Shown here: piece after piece, positions 46,805 to 53,469 of the stretch
Position numbering within the stretch: the stretch's first letter is position 1
How the letters are laid out: each line of letters starts with the position of its first letter
Source: Bacteroidota bacterium
GTDB taxonomy: Bacteria > Bacteroidota > Ignavibacteria > Ignavibacteriales > Ignavibacteriaceae
Assembly (NCBI GenBank): GCA_022564295.1
Contig: JADFLR010000003.1
Location: forward strand, 1 to 64,000
Direction: 5' to 3'
DNA: 64,000 bases
Program-made: the position numbers and the translations under genes
Notes under the pieces: model-generated
Seen by the model: the letters and a program-made list of their open reading frames with translations, nothing else
Databases searched by the model: none
What the model was told of the DNA's origin: nothing

Positions 46805-47236
46805 ATGAAGGAAATAAGAGCTGAGATTCAAATAGCATCGACAATAGACAAAGTTTGGGCGATTTTAATGGATTTACCGAATTGGCCAAATTGGAATCCA
46901 ATTGTCAACAGAATTGAAGGCAATTTGCAAGTTGGTAGTGAATTATCAATTACCATGTGTGATTCTAAAGGTAAAAATGGAAAGAGTTATAAGGCCATAA
47001 TTACTTCGCTGGATGAAAAAAATAAATTTAGTTTCATCGCTACGATGATGGGTAAATTTATGTTCTCAGCGGATAGAATCATTGAATTGGAAGATTCTGA
47101 AGGAGGTACTCTATTGATTCAAAGAGAGATCTATACAGGAATAATGGTTTTGATGTTTTGGGGGAAATTAAGCACGCAAGCAAAGGCAATGTTAAATTCA
47201 ATGAATGAAGCTTTAAAGAAAAAAGCAGAAAACTAA
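46805..47236 (+). CDS. SRPBCC-family (START/polyketide-cyclase-like) protein
   Basis: A 143-residue protein of the helix-grip fold: EIRAEIQIASTIDKVWAILMDLPNWPNWNP is the classical SRPBCC opening, then SELSITMC and a C-terminal helix (LSTQAKAMLNSMNEALKKKAE). It binds hydrophobic small molecules in a deep pocket; substrate unknown. It stands as a single-gene module, with repeat copy A upstream, a long palindrome two bases after its stop and repeat copy B after that. Confidence 0.78.
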   Translation: MKEIRAEIQIASTIDKVWAILMDLPNWPNWNPIVNRIEGNLQVGSELSITMCDSKGKNGKSYKAIITSLDEKNKFSFIATMMGKFMFSADRIIELEDSEGGTLLIQREIYTGIMVLMFWGKLSTQAKAMLNSMNEALKKKAEN

Positions 47237-47238
47237 AA

Positions 47239-47370
47239 AACGTTGCACAACAATGTATAAAAATAATAGCCGAGACAGTATTAAATTCAAGGGTTGTAGC
47301 CAGCTTCAACTTTATCGTAGATTGAAAGTGAATTGCTCCGCAATCGGCTACTATTCTTATACTTAACGTT
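47239..47370. repeat. Long imperfect palindrome, attC-like
   Basis: Left arm 47239-47273 (AACGTT...ATGTATAA and AATAATAGCCGA) pairs with right arm 47344-47370 (TCGGCTACTATTC, TTATACTT, AACGTT). The left arm has eight extra bases (GCACAACA), and the 70-base loop contains smaller dyads. It begins two bases after the SRPBCC stop. Size, arm lengths and an asymmetric extra segment resemble integron attC sites, though the GTTRRRY core is not canonical. A terminator is less likely because no T-tract follows. Confidence 0.5.
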
Positions 47371-47384
47371 ACCAACCCTTAAAC

Positions 47385-47575
47385 CATTTCTCCAAGCGGA
47401 TTTTTTATTACCTGGTCACCTAATATTTCCTGTTAAAAACTTTTTGGGATAAAGAAGTGCTTTAATTATTTTAGCAAAGTGTAAGGAAGAAAAAAAACTG
47501 CACATTCATTTTACAAGTAGAATAACTAATTAAACGTATAATAGTATAACATATAGTCCCGGTATACTTGCCTAC
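47385..47575 (+). repeat. Long direct repeat, copy B
   Basis: Second copy of the element at 46562, offset by about 815 bases, with the same order of landmarks (CATTTCTCCA, GTTAAAAACTTTTTGGGAT, AAAGAAGTGCTTTAATTATT, CACATTCATTTTACAAGT, TATAGTCCCG). The nlpC-end relic of copy A is not recognisable here. It carries a GC-rich palindrome (TTGCCTACCGGCAGGTAGGCA region near 47568-47587) absent from copy A. Confidence 0.8.
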
Positions 47576-47620
47576 CGGCAGGTAGGCACAATGTGAGTAT
47601 TGGAATGTTGCACAATTTTT

Positions 47621-47806
47621 ATGAAAAAATAATTCAACATAATATTAATCAATCTGATTTTTCTTTTAATCGGAATAGTTTTGTTTATCTTACCATTAAA
47701 TGTTCAATTAGAAGTTTTCAACAAACTGGGGAGACAGAACTATATTAAAATACAAATTCTAGGTACAAATCCTAGAGGTGTTACAAAAAATTATTGTGTT
47801 AATTAA
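47621..47806 (+). pseudogene. Small membrane-protein gene with an early in-frame stop
   Basis: ATG AAA AAA is followed by TAA at 47630 and then an open frame of 57 codons to a TAA at 47804. The open part begins with a hydrophobic stretch (IILINLIFLLIGIVLFILPL) and then a polar tail (LEVFNKLGRQNYIK). A single-base change in the A-rich run or at the stop would restore a 61-residue membrane-anchored protein. I recognise no family. It could also be chance. Confidence 0.4.
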
Positions 47807-47825
47807 TTATTAAACGAGTTAATTT

Positions 47826-48032
47826 ATGGAAGAAACAAAAAAAACTTGTAAAAATTGCGGTACTAAGATTGAAAGAATTAATTTTACTGCGATTATGACT
47901 GAACAATGGGTATGGAACGGTGAAACTTGGGAATGCTGTGCCCATAATTCTCTCATTAGGGATTCGCAACATAATGTTTATTGTACTGAATGTGATGCAA
48001 TAATTGGAATAGGTAGAGATTTTGGTTTCTAA
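47826..48032 (+). CDS. Small zinc-ribbon protein
   Basis: A 68-residue protein with two cysteine pairs, CKNC at residues 8-11 and CTEC near residues 53-56, plus a CC pair (ECCAHN) in the middle; this is a zinc-ribbon arrangement. It is followed after two bases by an HNH endonuclease gene, so the two are translationally coupled. It may be a subunit or regulator of the nuclease. No family name recognised. Confidence 0.55.
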   Translation: MEETKKTCKNCGTKIERINFTAIMTEQWVWNGETWECCAHNSLIRDSQHNVYCTECDAIIGIGRDFGF

Positions 48033-48034
48033 AT

Positions 48035-48886
48035 ATGGCAAAACAAATCAAATCACCGAGCCTAATAAACTATAATTACTGCACTATAAAAATAACCCGC
48101 AGTAGACTTGAATATGGATTATTAGCGATTCCAACCAGTATTTTAAATCTGTTTCCTAAAGAGAGTAACGAATTACTAATATACTTTGATGGCTCCAAAA
48201 TATTAAGTAAAAAAAGTTTTGTAATTTCCGAAAAGAACCGTGAAGCTCGTGTATATGGATTATCTGAATGGTATAAGAAAAATAAACTAGTAGAAGATGA
48301 CGAAATTGTTATTCAATTACTAGATCGAAAAGATAATGTATATGGATTCATCACGGAGAAGAAATTCATTGATGTCAACAATAAAATTCAAAAAAAGTTT
48401 GATGAGTCTTCAAATGGAAAAAAAGCTGAATCAAATCTTATTTCACTTTCAGAATGGAATAAGACTGATTTAGAACAAGCAGCTCTTAGAGAGTTATATA
48501 GATTATCAAAAGAAGAAACTCAAGAAAGAAAACAAAGACAAAGAAAAAATACTAAATCGAAAGACGCAGTCCCACCACAACTAAGAATAACATTAGATCA
48601 AATATATAGAGGTGTTTGTCAAGTTTGTGAGTTTTGGTTTTTAAAAAAAGATATGCGTCCCTACTTTGAAATTCATCATCTAGATGTTTCTTTAGGGAAT
48701 CATCCAAAAAATCTTATCATAGTATGTGCAAATTGTCATCGTCAATTTGAATTTGCTGATGTAGAAAAAGAGTACAACGACGATGGTTGGTTAGTAGAGG
48801 TTTTCTTTAATCAAAATTCTTTTTTAGTTAACCAAGCTATACTTGAATTAAACGCAAAAGATTTTATCAAAACTACATACTCATAA
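48035..48886 (+). CDS. HNH endonuclease
   Basis: A 283-residue protein. The C-terminal HNH domain is complete: CQVC, then YFEIHHLDVS, the Asn of KNLIIVCANCHRQFE, with two CxxC zinc pairs and the HH catalytic pair, around residues 195-245. The N-terminal 110 residues (ARVYGLSEWYKKNKLVEDDEI) form a separate module of unknown type, possibly DNA-binding; a charged linker (ERKQRQRKNTKSKD) joins them. Free-standing HNH nucleases of this type occur in restriction and other defence settings. Two bases separate it from the zinc-ribbon gene. Confidence 0.78.
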   Translation: MAKQIKSPSLINYNYCTIKITRSRLEYGLLAIPTSILNLFPKESNELLIYFDGSKILSKKSFVISEKNREARVYGLSEWYKKNKLVEDDEIVIQLLDRKDNVYGFITEKKFIDVNNKIQKKFDESSNGKKAESNLISLSEWNKTDLEQAALRELYRLSKEETQERKQRQRKNTKSKDAVPPQLRITLDQIYRGVCQVCEFWFLKKDMRPYFEIHHLDVSLGNHPKNLIIVCANCHRQFEFADVEKEYNDDGWLVEVFFNQNSFLVNQAILELNAKDFIKTTYS

Positions 48887-48945
48887 ACGAATTCAAGTGA
48901 ACAAATGACAGTAATAAACCCAACTTTAAACAAAACGAAACCAAA

Positions 48946-49371
48946 ATGAAAAACACAATGCCAAAGGTAACAGGAATTGGAGGAATTTTCTTCCGCTCGA
49001 AAAATCCAAAAGAAACAAGGGAATGGTATGGTAAAAACTTAGGACTTGCCATAGATGATTATGGTTCTGCTTTCGAGTTCAGAAACGCAAACAGACCTGA
49101 TGAAATAAATTATCTCAGATGGAGTCCGTTTGAAGAAGGGACAGATTATTTCAAACCTTCCAAAAAAGAGTTTATGATTAATTATCGAGTACAAAATATT
49201 GAAGGATTGGTAAAAAAGCTTAAGGAAAATGGTGTGACCATAGTGGACGAAATCGAAGAATTTGAATATGGTAAATTTGTTCATATTCTCGACCCCGAAG
49301 GAAACAAAATTGAACTATGGGAACCTATTGACAGCTTTTTCACCCAAATGGGTGGAGAAACAACCAAATAG
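48946..49371 (+). CDS. VOC-family (glyoxalase/dioxygenase-like) protein
   Basis: A 141-residue protein with the VOC fold: GIFFRSKNPKETREWYGKNLGLAID opens the first module and VHILDPEGNKIELWEP closes the second, with the metal Glu in KIELWEP. It could be a lyase or a resistance protein that sequesters a small molecule; substrate unknown. It is another single-gene module of the island, 60 bases after the HNH gene. Confidence 0.8.
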   Translation: MKNTMPKVTGIGGIFFRSKNPKETREWYGKNLGLAIDDYGSAFEFRNANRPDEINYLRWSPFEEGTDYFKPSKKEFMINYRVQNIEGLVKKLKENGVTIVDEIEEFEYGKFVHILDPEGNKIELWEPIDSFFTQMGGETTK

Positions 49372-49464
49372 TAAGAGTAATAAGGTGAAAAACTACCCCT
49401 ACACTGGTAACTGATGCGCATTTTTAGGAAAGACTAAAATATTAATGAACTAAAAGCAATAATT

Positions 49465-49818
49465 ATGAAGAAATCAAAAAATGAAAAAGTACAAAAATTT
49501 CTTGATGAAATCATAATGATTGACGGTGAGAAATTTATCACCTTGAATGCAATGCGTGAAATTGTCTTTAGTACCTATCCGAAAACTGATGAAAGAATAA
49601 TGTATGGCGGTATTATGTTTTCACTAAATAATGAAGATTTTGGTGGTTTATTTGTAAGAAAAAACCATATTTCTTTAGAATTTTCAAAAGGATTTATAAT
49701 GAAAGACCCTAATGAATTACTTGAAGGAAGTGGAAAATTTCGCAGACATTTAAAAATTAAATCCAAAGAAGATGTTAGGAACAAAGATGTGGATTTCTTT
49801 ATAAAACAGGCTGTATAG
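49465..49818 (+). CDS. DUF1801 family protein
   Basis: A 117-residue protein of the YdhG/DUF1801 type: AMREIVFSTYPKTDERIMYGGIMF, GGLFVRKNHISLEFSKGF, and LEGSGKFRRHLKIKS. The fold is known, the function is not. It is the last plus-strand gene of the island and runs up to the convergent nlpC gene. A sequence TTGCTAACAATGTATAAACG at 49849, between its stop and nlpC, matches the left arm of the attC-like palindromes. Confidence 0.75.
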   Translation: MKKSKNEKVQKFLDEIIMIDGEKFITLNAMREIVFSTYPKTDERIMYGGIMFSLNNEDFGGLFVRKNHISLEFSKGFIMKDPNELLEGSGKFRRHLKIKSKEDVRNKDVDFFIKQAV

Positions 49819-49877
49819 TACACCAGAATTAATGGAAAAAATAACTGTTGCTAACAATGTATAAACGATTTTTTTTA

Positions 49878-50549
49878 CTAAAAAGTGCCTCCCGATTTTA
49901 CTCGTCTGCCACCCATAAACCTGGTTTTGTAATAAGAATGATTAATTGAAGAAATAGTCACTCCTTTTTTTGTGCTGGCATGTGCAAATAGATTATCACC
50001 TATATAAATTCCCACGTGCCCCGGTCGTACATTTTCTCTCGTATTGAAGAACACAAGATCACCGAATCTTAGTTCCTCCACATCGCTAATACCTTCACCT
50101 TGCTTATATTGTTCTCTTGCTGAGCGAAACAGATTAACAGAAAGTGTATTCTTATAAATGCTCTGAGTAAATGCTGAACAATCGATGCCCGATTTTGAAT
50201 TACCGCCGTACTGATAAGGAACGTTGATATATTTTATTATCTCCATTAACATTTTCTCTTTAGGAGTACCGGTTTCAAAATTATTTTCATCGGGATCTAA
50301 ATTATATTTGTCTAACATTACACCAATGTCTACAGCATCGTCATCAGGCAAATCACCCGAATCCTCACTTACATAGGTAGATTCATTATTATCATCTTCG
50401 GATGAAAATCTTACAGAAGTGTTATTAGTTTCAGAATCATCAGATTTGTTGCCGTAACGGGAGGTGCCTGAAGAAGAACTGCATCCATAATAAAGGAATA
50501 TAAATGATGCACTTAAAATCAAATATGTTACTCGATATAATACATTCAC
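49878..50549 (-). CDS. NlpC/P60 cell-wall peptidase lipoprotein
   Basis: A 223-residue lipoprotein: lipobox ILSASFIFLYYGC (Cys about residue 23), a low-complexity Ser/Asp-rich linker to about residue 85, then an NlpC/P60 domain with catalytic Cys in GIDCSAFTQSIY, His in RPGHVGIYIG and a third polar residue in LFAHAS. It hydrolyses D-Glu to diamino-acid bonds in peptidoglycan peptides. It begins three bases after the sigma-factor stop, so it ends the long core-gene unit. Part of its 3' end is copied at 46588. Confidence 0.85.
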   Translation of the reverse strand: MNVLYRVTYLILSASFIFLYYGCSSSSGTSRYGNKSDDSETNNTSVRFSSEDDNNESTYVSEDSGDLPDDDAVDIGVMLDKYNLDPDENNFETGTPKEKMLMEIIKYINVPYQYGGNSKSGIDCSAFTQSIYKNTLSVNLFRSAREQYKQGEGISDVEELRFGDLVFFNTRENVRPGHVGIYIGDNLFAHASTKKGVTISSINHSYYKTRFMGGRRVKSGGTF

Positions 50550-50552
50550 AAA

Positions 50553-51407
50553 TTAACCTAAATAAGTTCTCAAGTGTTTGCTTTTGGAGGCATGCCTGAG
50601 CCGTCGTATTGCTTTCTCTTTAATCTGCCTTACTCTTTCACGGGTCAAATTAAATTTTTCTCCAATTTCTTCCAAAGTCATTGCGTGTTCAGTTTCTAAG
50701 CCGTAATATAACCTAAGTACTTCAGCTTCTCTTTCGGGTAATGTTGATAATGCTGAGGCAATTTCAGTTTTTAGTGATTCTGACAGAAGCATATTATCAG
50801 GAGACGGTTGTTCATCATTTTTAATCACATCCAACAAACGGTTCTCTTCACCTGAAGAAAATGGTGCATCAACGGAGACATGTTTGCTCGATATTTTTAG
50901 TGTATCGGTTACTTCTTTTACATCCATATCAAGTTCTTCTGCCAATTCATCTGCACTTGGTTCTCTTTCAAATTCCTGCTCAAGATTACTGTAAGCCCTT
51001 CCAATTTTACTTAGTGCGCCTACCCTGTTTAAAGGTAAACGAACGATGCGTGATTGCTCTGCAAGTGCTTGTAAAATGGACTGGCGTATCCACCAAACAG
51101 CATAGGAAATAAATTTAAAGCCGCGTGTTTCATCAAATCTTTTTCCAGCTTTAATAAGCCCAAGGTTACCTTCATTTATTAAATCACCCAGCGAGAGTCC
51201 CTGGTTTTGATATTGTTTGGCAACACTTACAACAAACCGCAGATTGGCTTTCGTAAGTTTTTCCAGTGCCTTTTTATCACCTTCTTTAATTTTAATTGCC
51301 AATTCAATTTCTTCCTCAGCCGTAAGAAGATCTACCTTACCAATTTCCTGAAGATATTTATCTAACGACTGGCTTTCACGATATGTAAACTGTTTGAATA
51401 TTTTCAC
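50553..51407 (-). CDS. rpoD: Primary RNA polymerase sigma factor, Bacteroidota type
   Basis: A 284-residue sigma-70 factor without region 1.1 and its long spacer. Region 1.2/2 reads [20 protein letters not shown] and [29 protein letters not shown], with a complete region 3, and region 4 has [27 protein letters not shown]. Length and sequence match the housekeeping sigma of Bacteroidota, which reads TTTG/TAnnTTTG promoters. Neighbouring EutN genes lie upstream in transcription. An alternative-sigma role is unlikely given complete conservation in regions 2 and 4. Confidence 0.92.
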   Translation of the reverse strand: MKIFKQFTYRESQSLDKYLQEIGKVDLLTAEEEIELAIKIKEGDKKALEKLTKANLRFVVSVAKQYQNQGLSLGDLINEGNLGLIKAGKRFDETRGFKFISYAVWWIRQSILQALAEQSRIVRLPLNRVGALSKIGRAYSNLEQEFEREPSADELAEELDMDVKEVTDTLKISSKHVSVDAPFSSGEENRLLDVIKNDEQPSPDNMLLSESLKTEIASALSTLPEREAEVLRLYYGLETEHAMTLEEIGEKFNLTRERVRQIKEKAIRRLRHASKSKHLRTYLG

Positions 51408-51419
51408 AATAATACTATT

Positions 51420-51689
51420 TTACTTTTCGCTGTGAATTGTATCAACTATACCAACGATTGACGCATCAACGGGCGCCATATCTACAGGCAAAGGTATAAC
51501 AGCTTCCGAAGCTGTTATGTAAAAGATTATCTCTCCCGGTCCGGCTCCAACTGTATCTACGGCAATTATTGGTTCATCAGTTTTTTTATACTCTGCATTC
51601 ATCGGTTGAACAAACATCAGTTTTAAACTGTTCAGTGCCGGATACTTTTTTGTAGCCCAAACATTTCCTATTACTTTACCTAAAAACAA
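51420..51689 (-). CDS. EutN/CcmL-type microcompartment vertex protein, copy 1
   Basis: An 89-residue BMC-P pentamer protein: MFLGKVIGNVWATKKYPALNS, VQPMN, and AVDTVGAGPGEIIFY are the family hallmarks. Five copies cap the vertices of a protein shell. It ends 12 bases before rpoD. The second copy is upstream at 51801. It lacks the usual GSSAR after the GAGxGE motif (reads ITASEAV), so its pore-side loop differs. No hexameric shell gene is in the window. Confidence 0.85.
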   Translation of the reverse strand: MFLGKVIGNVWATKKYPALNSLKLMFVQPMNAEYKKTDEPIIAVDTVGAGPGEIIFYITASEAVIPLPVDMAPVDASIVGIVDTIHSEK

Positions 51690-51800
51690 TTTTTATTCCA
51701 CTAATAATTTTTATTTAAATGCTCTTAAAACAATATTACTCACCAAAATGAACAAACTCTCTTTCTGATTTTTACAGGATAATTCAGATAAAAGTAAAAT

Positions 51801-52100
51801 CTACGCATCAGCATTATCTTCTAAAAGCTGCTTTATCGAAATATCGAGCTTGTCTACTATTGCCATAATTACCGCATCAATAGGTTTATCCTGCGTAAAA
51901 TGTGTTTGCCTTGATGAACTACCCGTAGCAACTAAGACAACTTCTCCCTCCCCTGCACCAACGCTGTCAACAGCAATTACAAAATCACTCTTCTCATTTA
52001 AATCCAAATCTAATTTTCTAACGATAAGAAATTTTGCGCCGACAAGTTTTTCATCTTTTTTTGTTGACCAAACTGTTCCGATTACTTTACCTAAAAACAA
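51801..52100 (-). CDS. EutN/CcmL-type microcompartment vertex protein, copy 2
   Basis: A 99-residue BMC-P protein: MFLGKVIGTVWSTKKDEKLVG, AVDSVGAGEGEVVLVATGSSSRQT, with a C-terminal helix ending KQLLEDNADA. It keeps the canonical GSSSRQT stretch that copy 1 lacks. The two copies are 111 bases apart and only about half identical by eye, so they are probably not redundant. Phosphopentomutase lies 166 bases upstream in the same direction. Confidence 0.87.
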   Translation of the reverse strand: MFLGKVIGTVWSTKKDEKLVGAKFLIVRKLDLDLNEKSDFVIAVDSVGAGEGEVVLVATGSSSRQTHFTQDKPIDAVIMAIVDKLDISIKQLLEDNADA

Positions 52101-52266
52101 TTGTACCTCTAAATTTTTTGTAATAAATATTTAAATTATTTTTATCTTATTATTTTATCAACTTGTAATATCTCTTACTATCTAAGATAATGCAACATAC
52201 ATCCAATTTACAAGTGAAGATTTTCGGTCTTTAAATTTCTTTTACAAATGATTTAAAAACATTTTA

Positions 52267-53430
52267 TTATTCATTTAGGAAACTTTTTCCTTTTAGTTTA
52301 TTCTTAACATTAAAGAAATCTGCAACCGTTTTACCAACATCCGAAAAAGTAGCCCTAATACCTAAGTTTTTTCCTTCATTATTTTTAACGTAATAAAGTA
52401 ATGGAACATATTCTCTGCTATGATCGGTGCTTGGCGTTGTCGGATCATTGCCATGATCAGCAGTTATAATCAGTTTGTCTGTTTCATCAATTCCTTCAAG
52501 AAATGCTGGGAGAAAATCATCAAACTCTTTTAGTTTATTTGCAAATCCTACGGGATCGTTTCTATGACCGTAGAAAACATCAAAATCAACTAAATTTATA
52601 AAAATAAAACTATTGAAACTTTTTTTAGTGTATTCCATTAGTTTTCTGCATCCTTCTTCATTGCTTTTAGATTCTACATTGAACTTTATTCCGCTGTGAT
52701 TGAACAGATCATTTATTTTTCCAATTGCTATTGTATCAATGTAGCTATCGTAAAGAACATTTAAAATAGTTTTATCAATAGGATCGAGAGAAAAATCTTT
52801 TCTATTGGTTGTACGGTTAAAATTTCCAGCTTCGCCGATAAACGGGCGAGCAATAACTCTTCCAACGATAAGCGGCGGAACTAATATTTCATTTCGAACT
52901 ATCGAACAAATTTCATACAAACGAGTGAGAGGAATTATATCTTGGTGCGCAGCAATTTGAAATACAGAATCGGCAGAAGTGTAGACTATTGGGAAACCGG
53001 TTTTTATATGTTCTTCGCCTAATTCTTTTATTATCTCAGTTCCTGATGCAGCTTTGTTACCAAGAAAACCTTTCAACCCGGTTTTAAATAGAAAATCGTT
53101 CACTAAACTTTCAGGGAAACCATCGGGGAAATATGAAAAATCAGTGTCGACGTATAAACCTCCTAATTCCCAATGTCCTGTAATTGAATCTTTGCCCTTC
53201 GATATTTCTTTTAACTTACCGAACGATGCAAATGGTTTTTTCTGCGGGTTAATTCCCTTTATCGGTTTAATGTTCCCCAACCCCATTTTTTCTAAATTTG
53301 GTAGATTCAATCCCCCTAAAGCTTTGGCAATATTGCATAATGTATCGCTTCCTTCATCACCATAGTTTGCGGCATCTGATAATTCACCGATACCAACACC
53401 ATCAAGTATTATTAGAAAGAAATTATTCAT
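52267..53430 (-). CDS. deoB: Phosphopentomutase
   Basis: A 387-residue alkaline-phosphatase-superfamily enzyme interconverting (deoxy)ribose 1- and 5-phosphate. Metal motifs: ILDGVGIGELSDA at the N-terminus, with the DEGSDTLCN threonine and IITADHGNDPTTPSTDHSREYVP near the C-terminus; the ISKGKDSITGHWELGG loop is also present. In nucleoside breakdown it feeds deoxyribose 5-phosphate to an aldolase, giving acetaldehyde, a typical microcompartment substrate; two shell-vertex genes follow it. Confidence 0.92.
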   Translation of the reverse strand: MNNFFLIILDGVGIGELSDAANYGDEGSDTLCNIAKALGGLNLPNLEKMGLGNIKPIKGINPQKKPFASFGKLKEISKGKDSITGHWELGGLYVDTDFSYFPDGFPESLVNDFLFKTGLKGFLGNKAASGTEIIKELGEEHIKTGFPIVYTSADSVFQIAAHQDIIPLTRLYEICSIVRNEILVPPLIVGRVIARPFIGEAGNFNRTTNRKDFSLDPIDKTILNVLYDSYIDTIAIGKINDLFNHSGIKFNVESKSNEEGCRKLMEYTKKSFNSFIFINLVDFDVFYGHRNDPVGFANKLKEFDDFLPAFLEGIDETDKLIITADHGNDPTTPSTDHSREYVPLLYYVKNNEGKNLGIRATFSDVGKTVADFFNVKNKLKGKSFLNE

Positions 53431-53469
53431 AATTGATTAGCAGGAAAGTTGATTCATAGCGGAGGAAAA

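Noticed and set aside
42756-49877. Complete integron
   Set aside because: No integrase gene in the window and core sites do not fit GTTRRRY well; I kept only the attC-like description as a hypothesis.
50553-51407. Reading the short sigma factor as an alternative (stress) sigma
   Set aside because: Its length and fully conserved regions 2-4 match the housekeeping sigma of Bacteroidota, which naturally lacks region 1.1.
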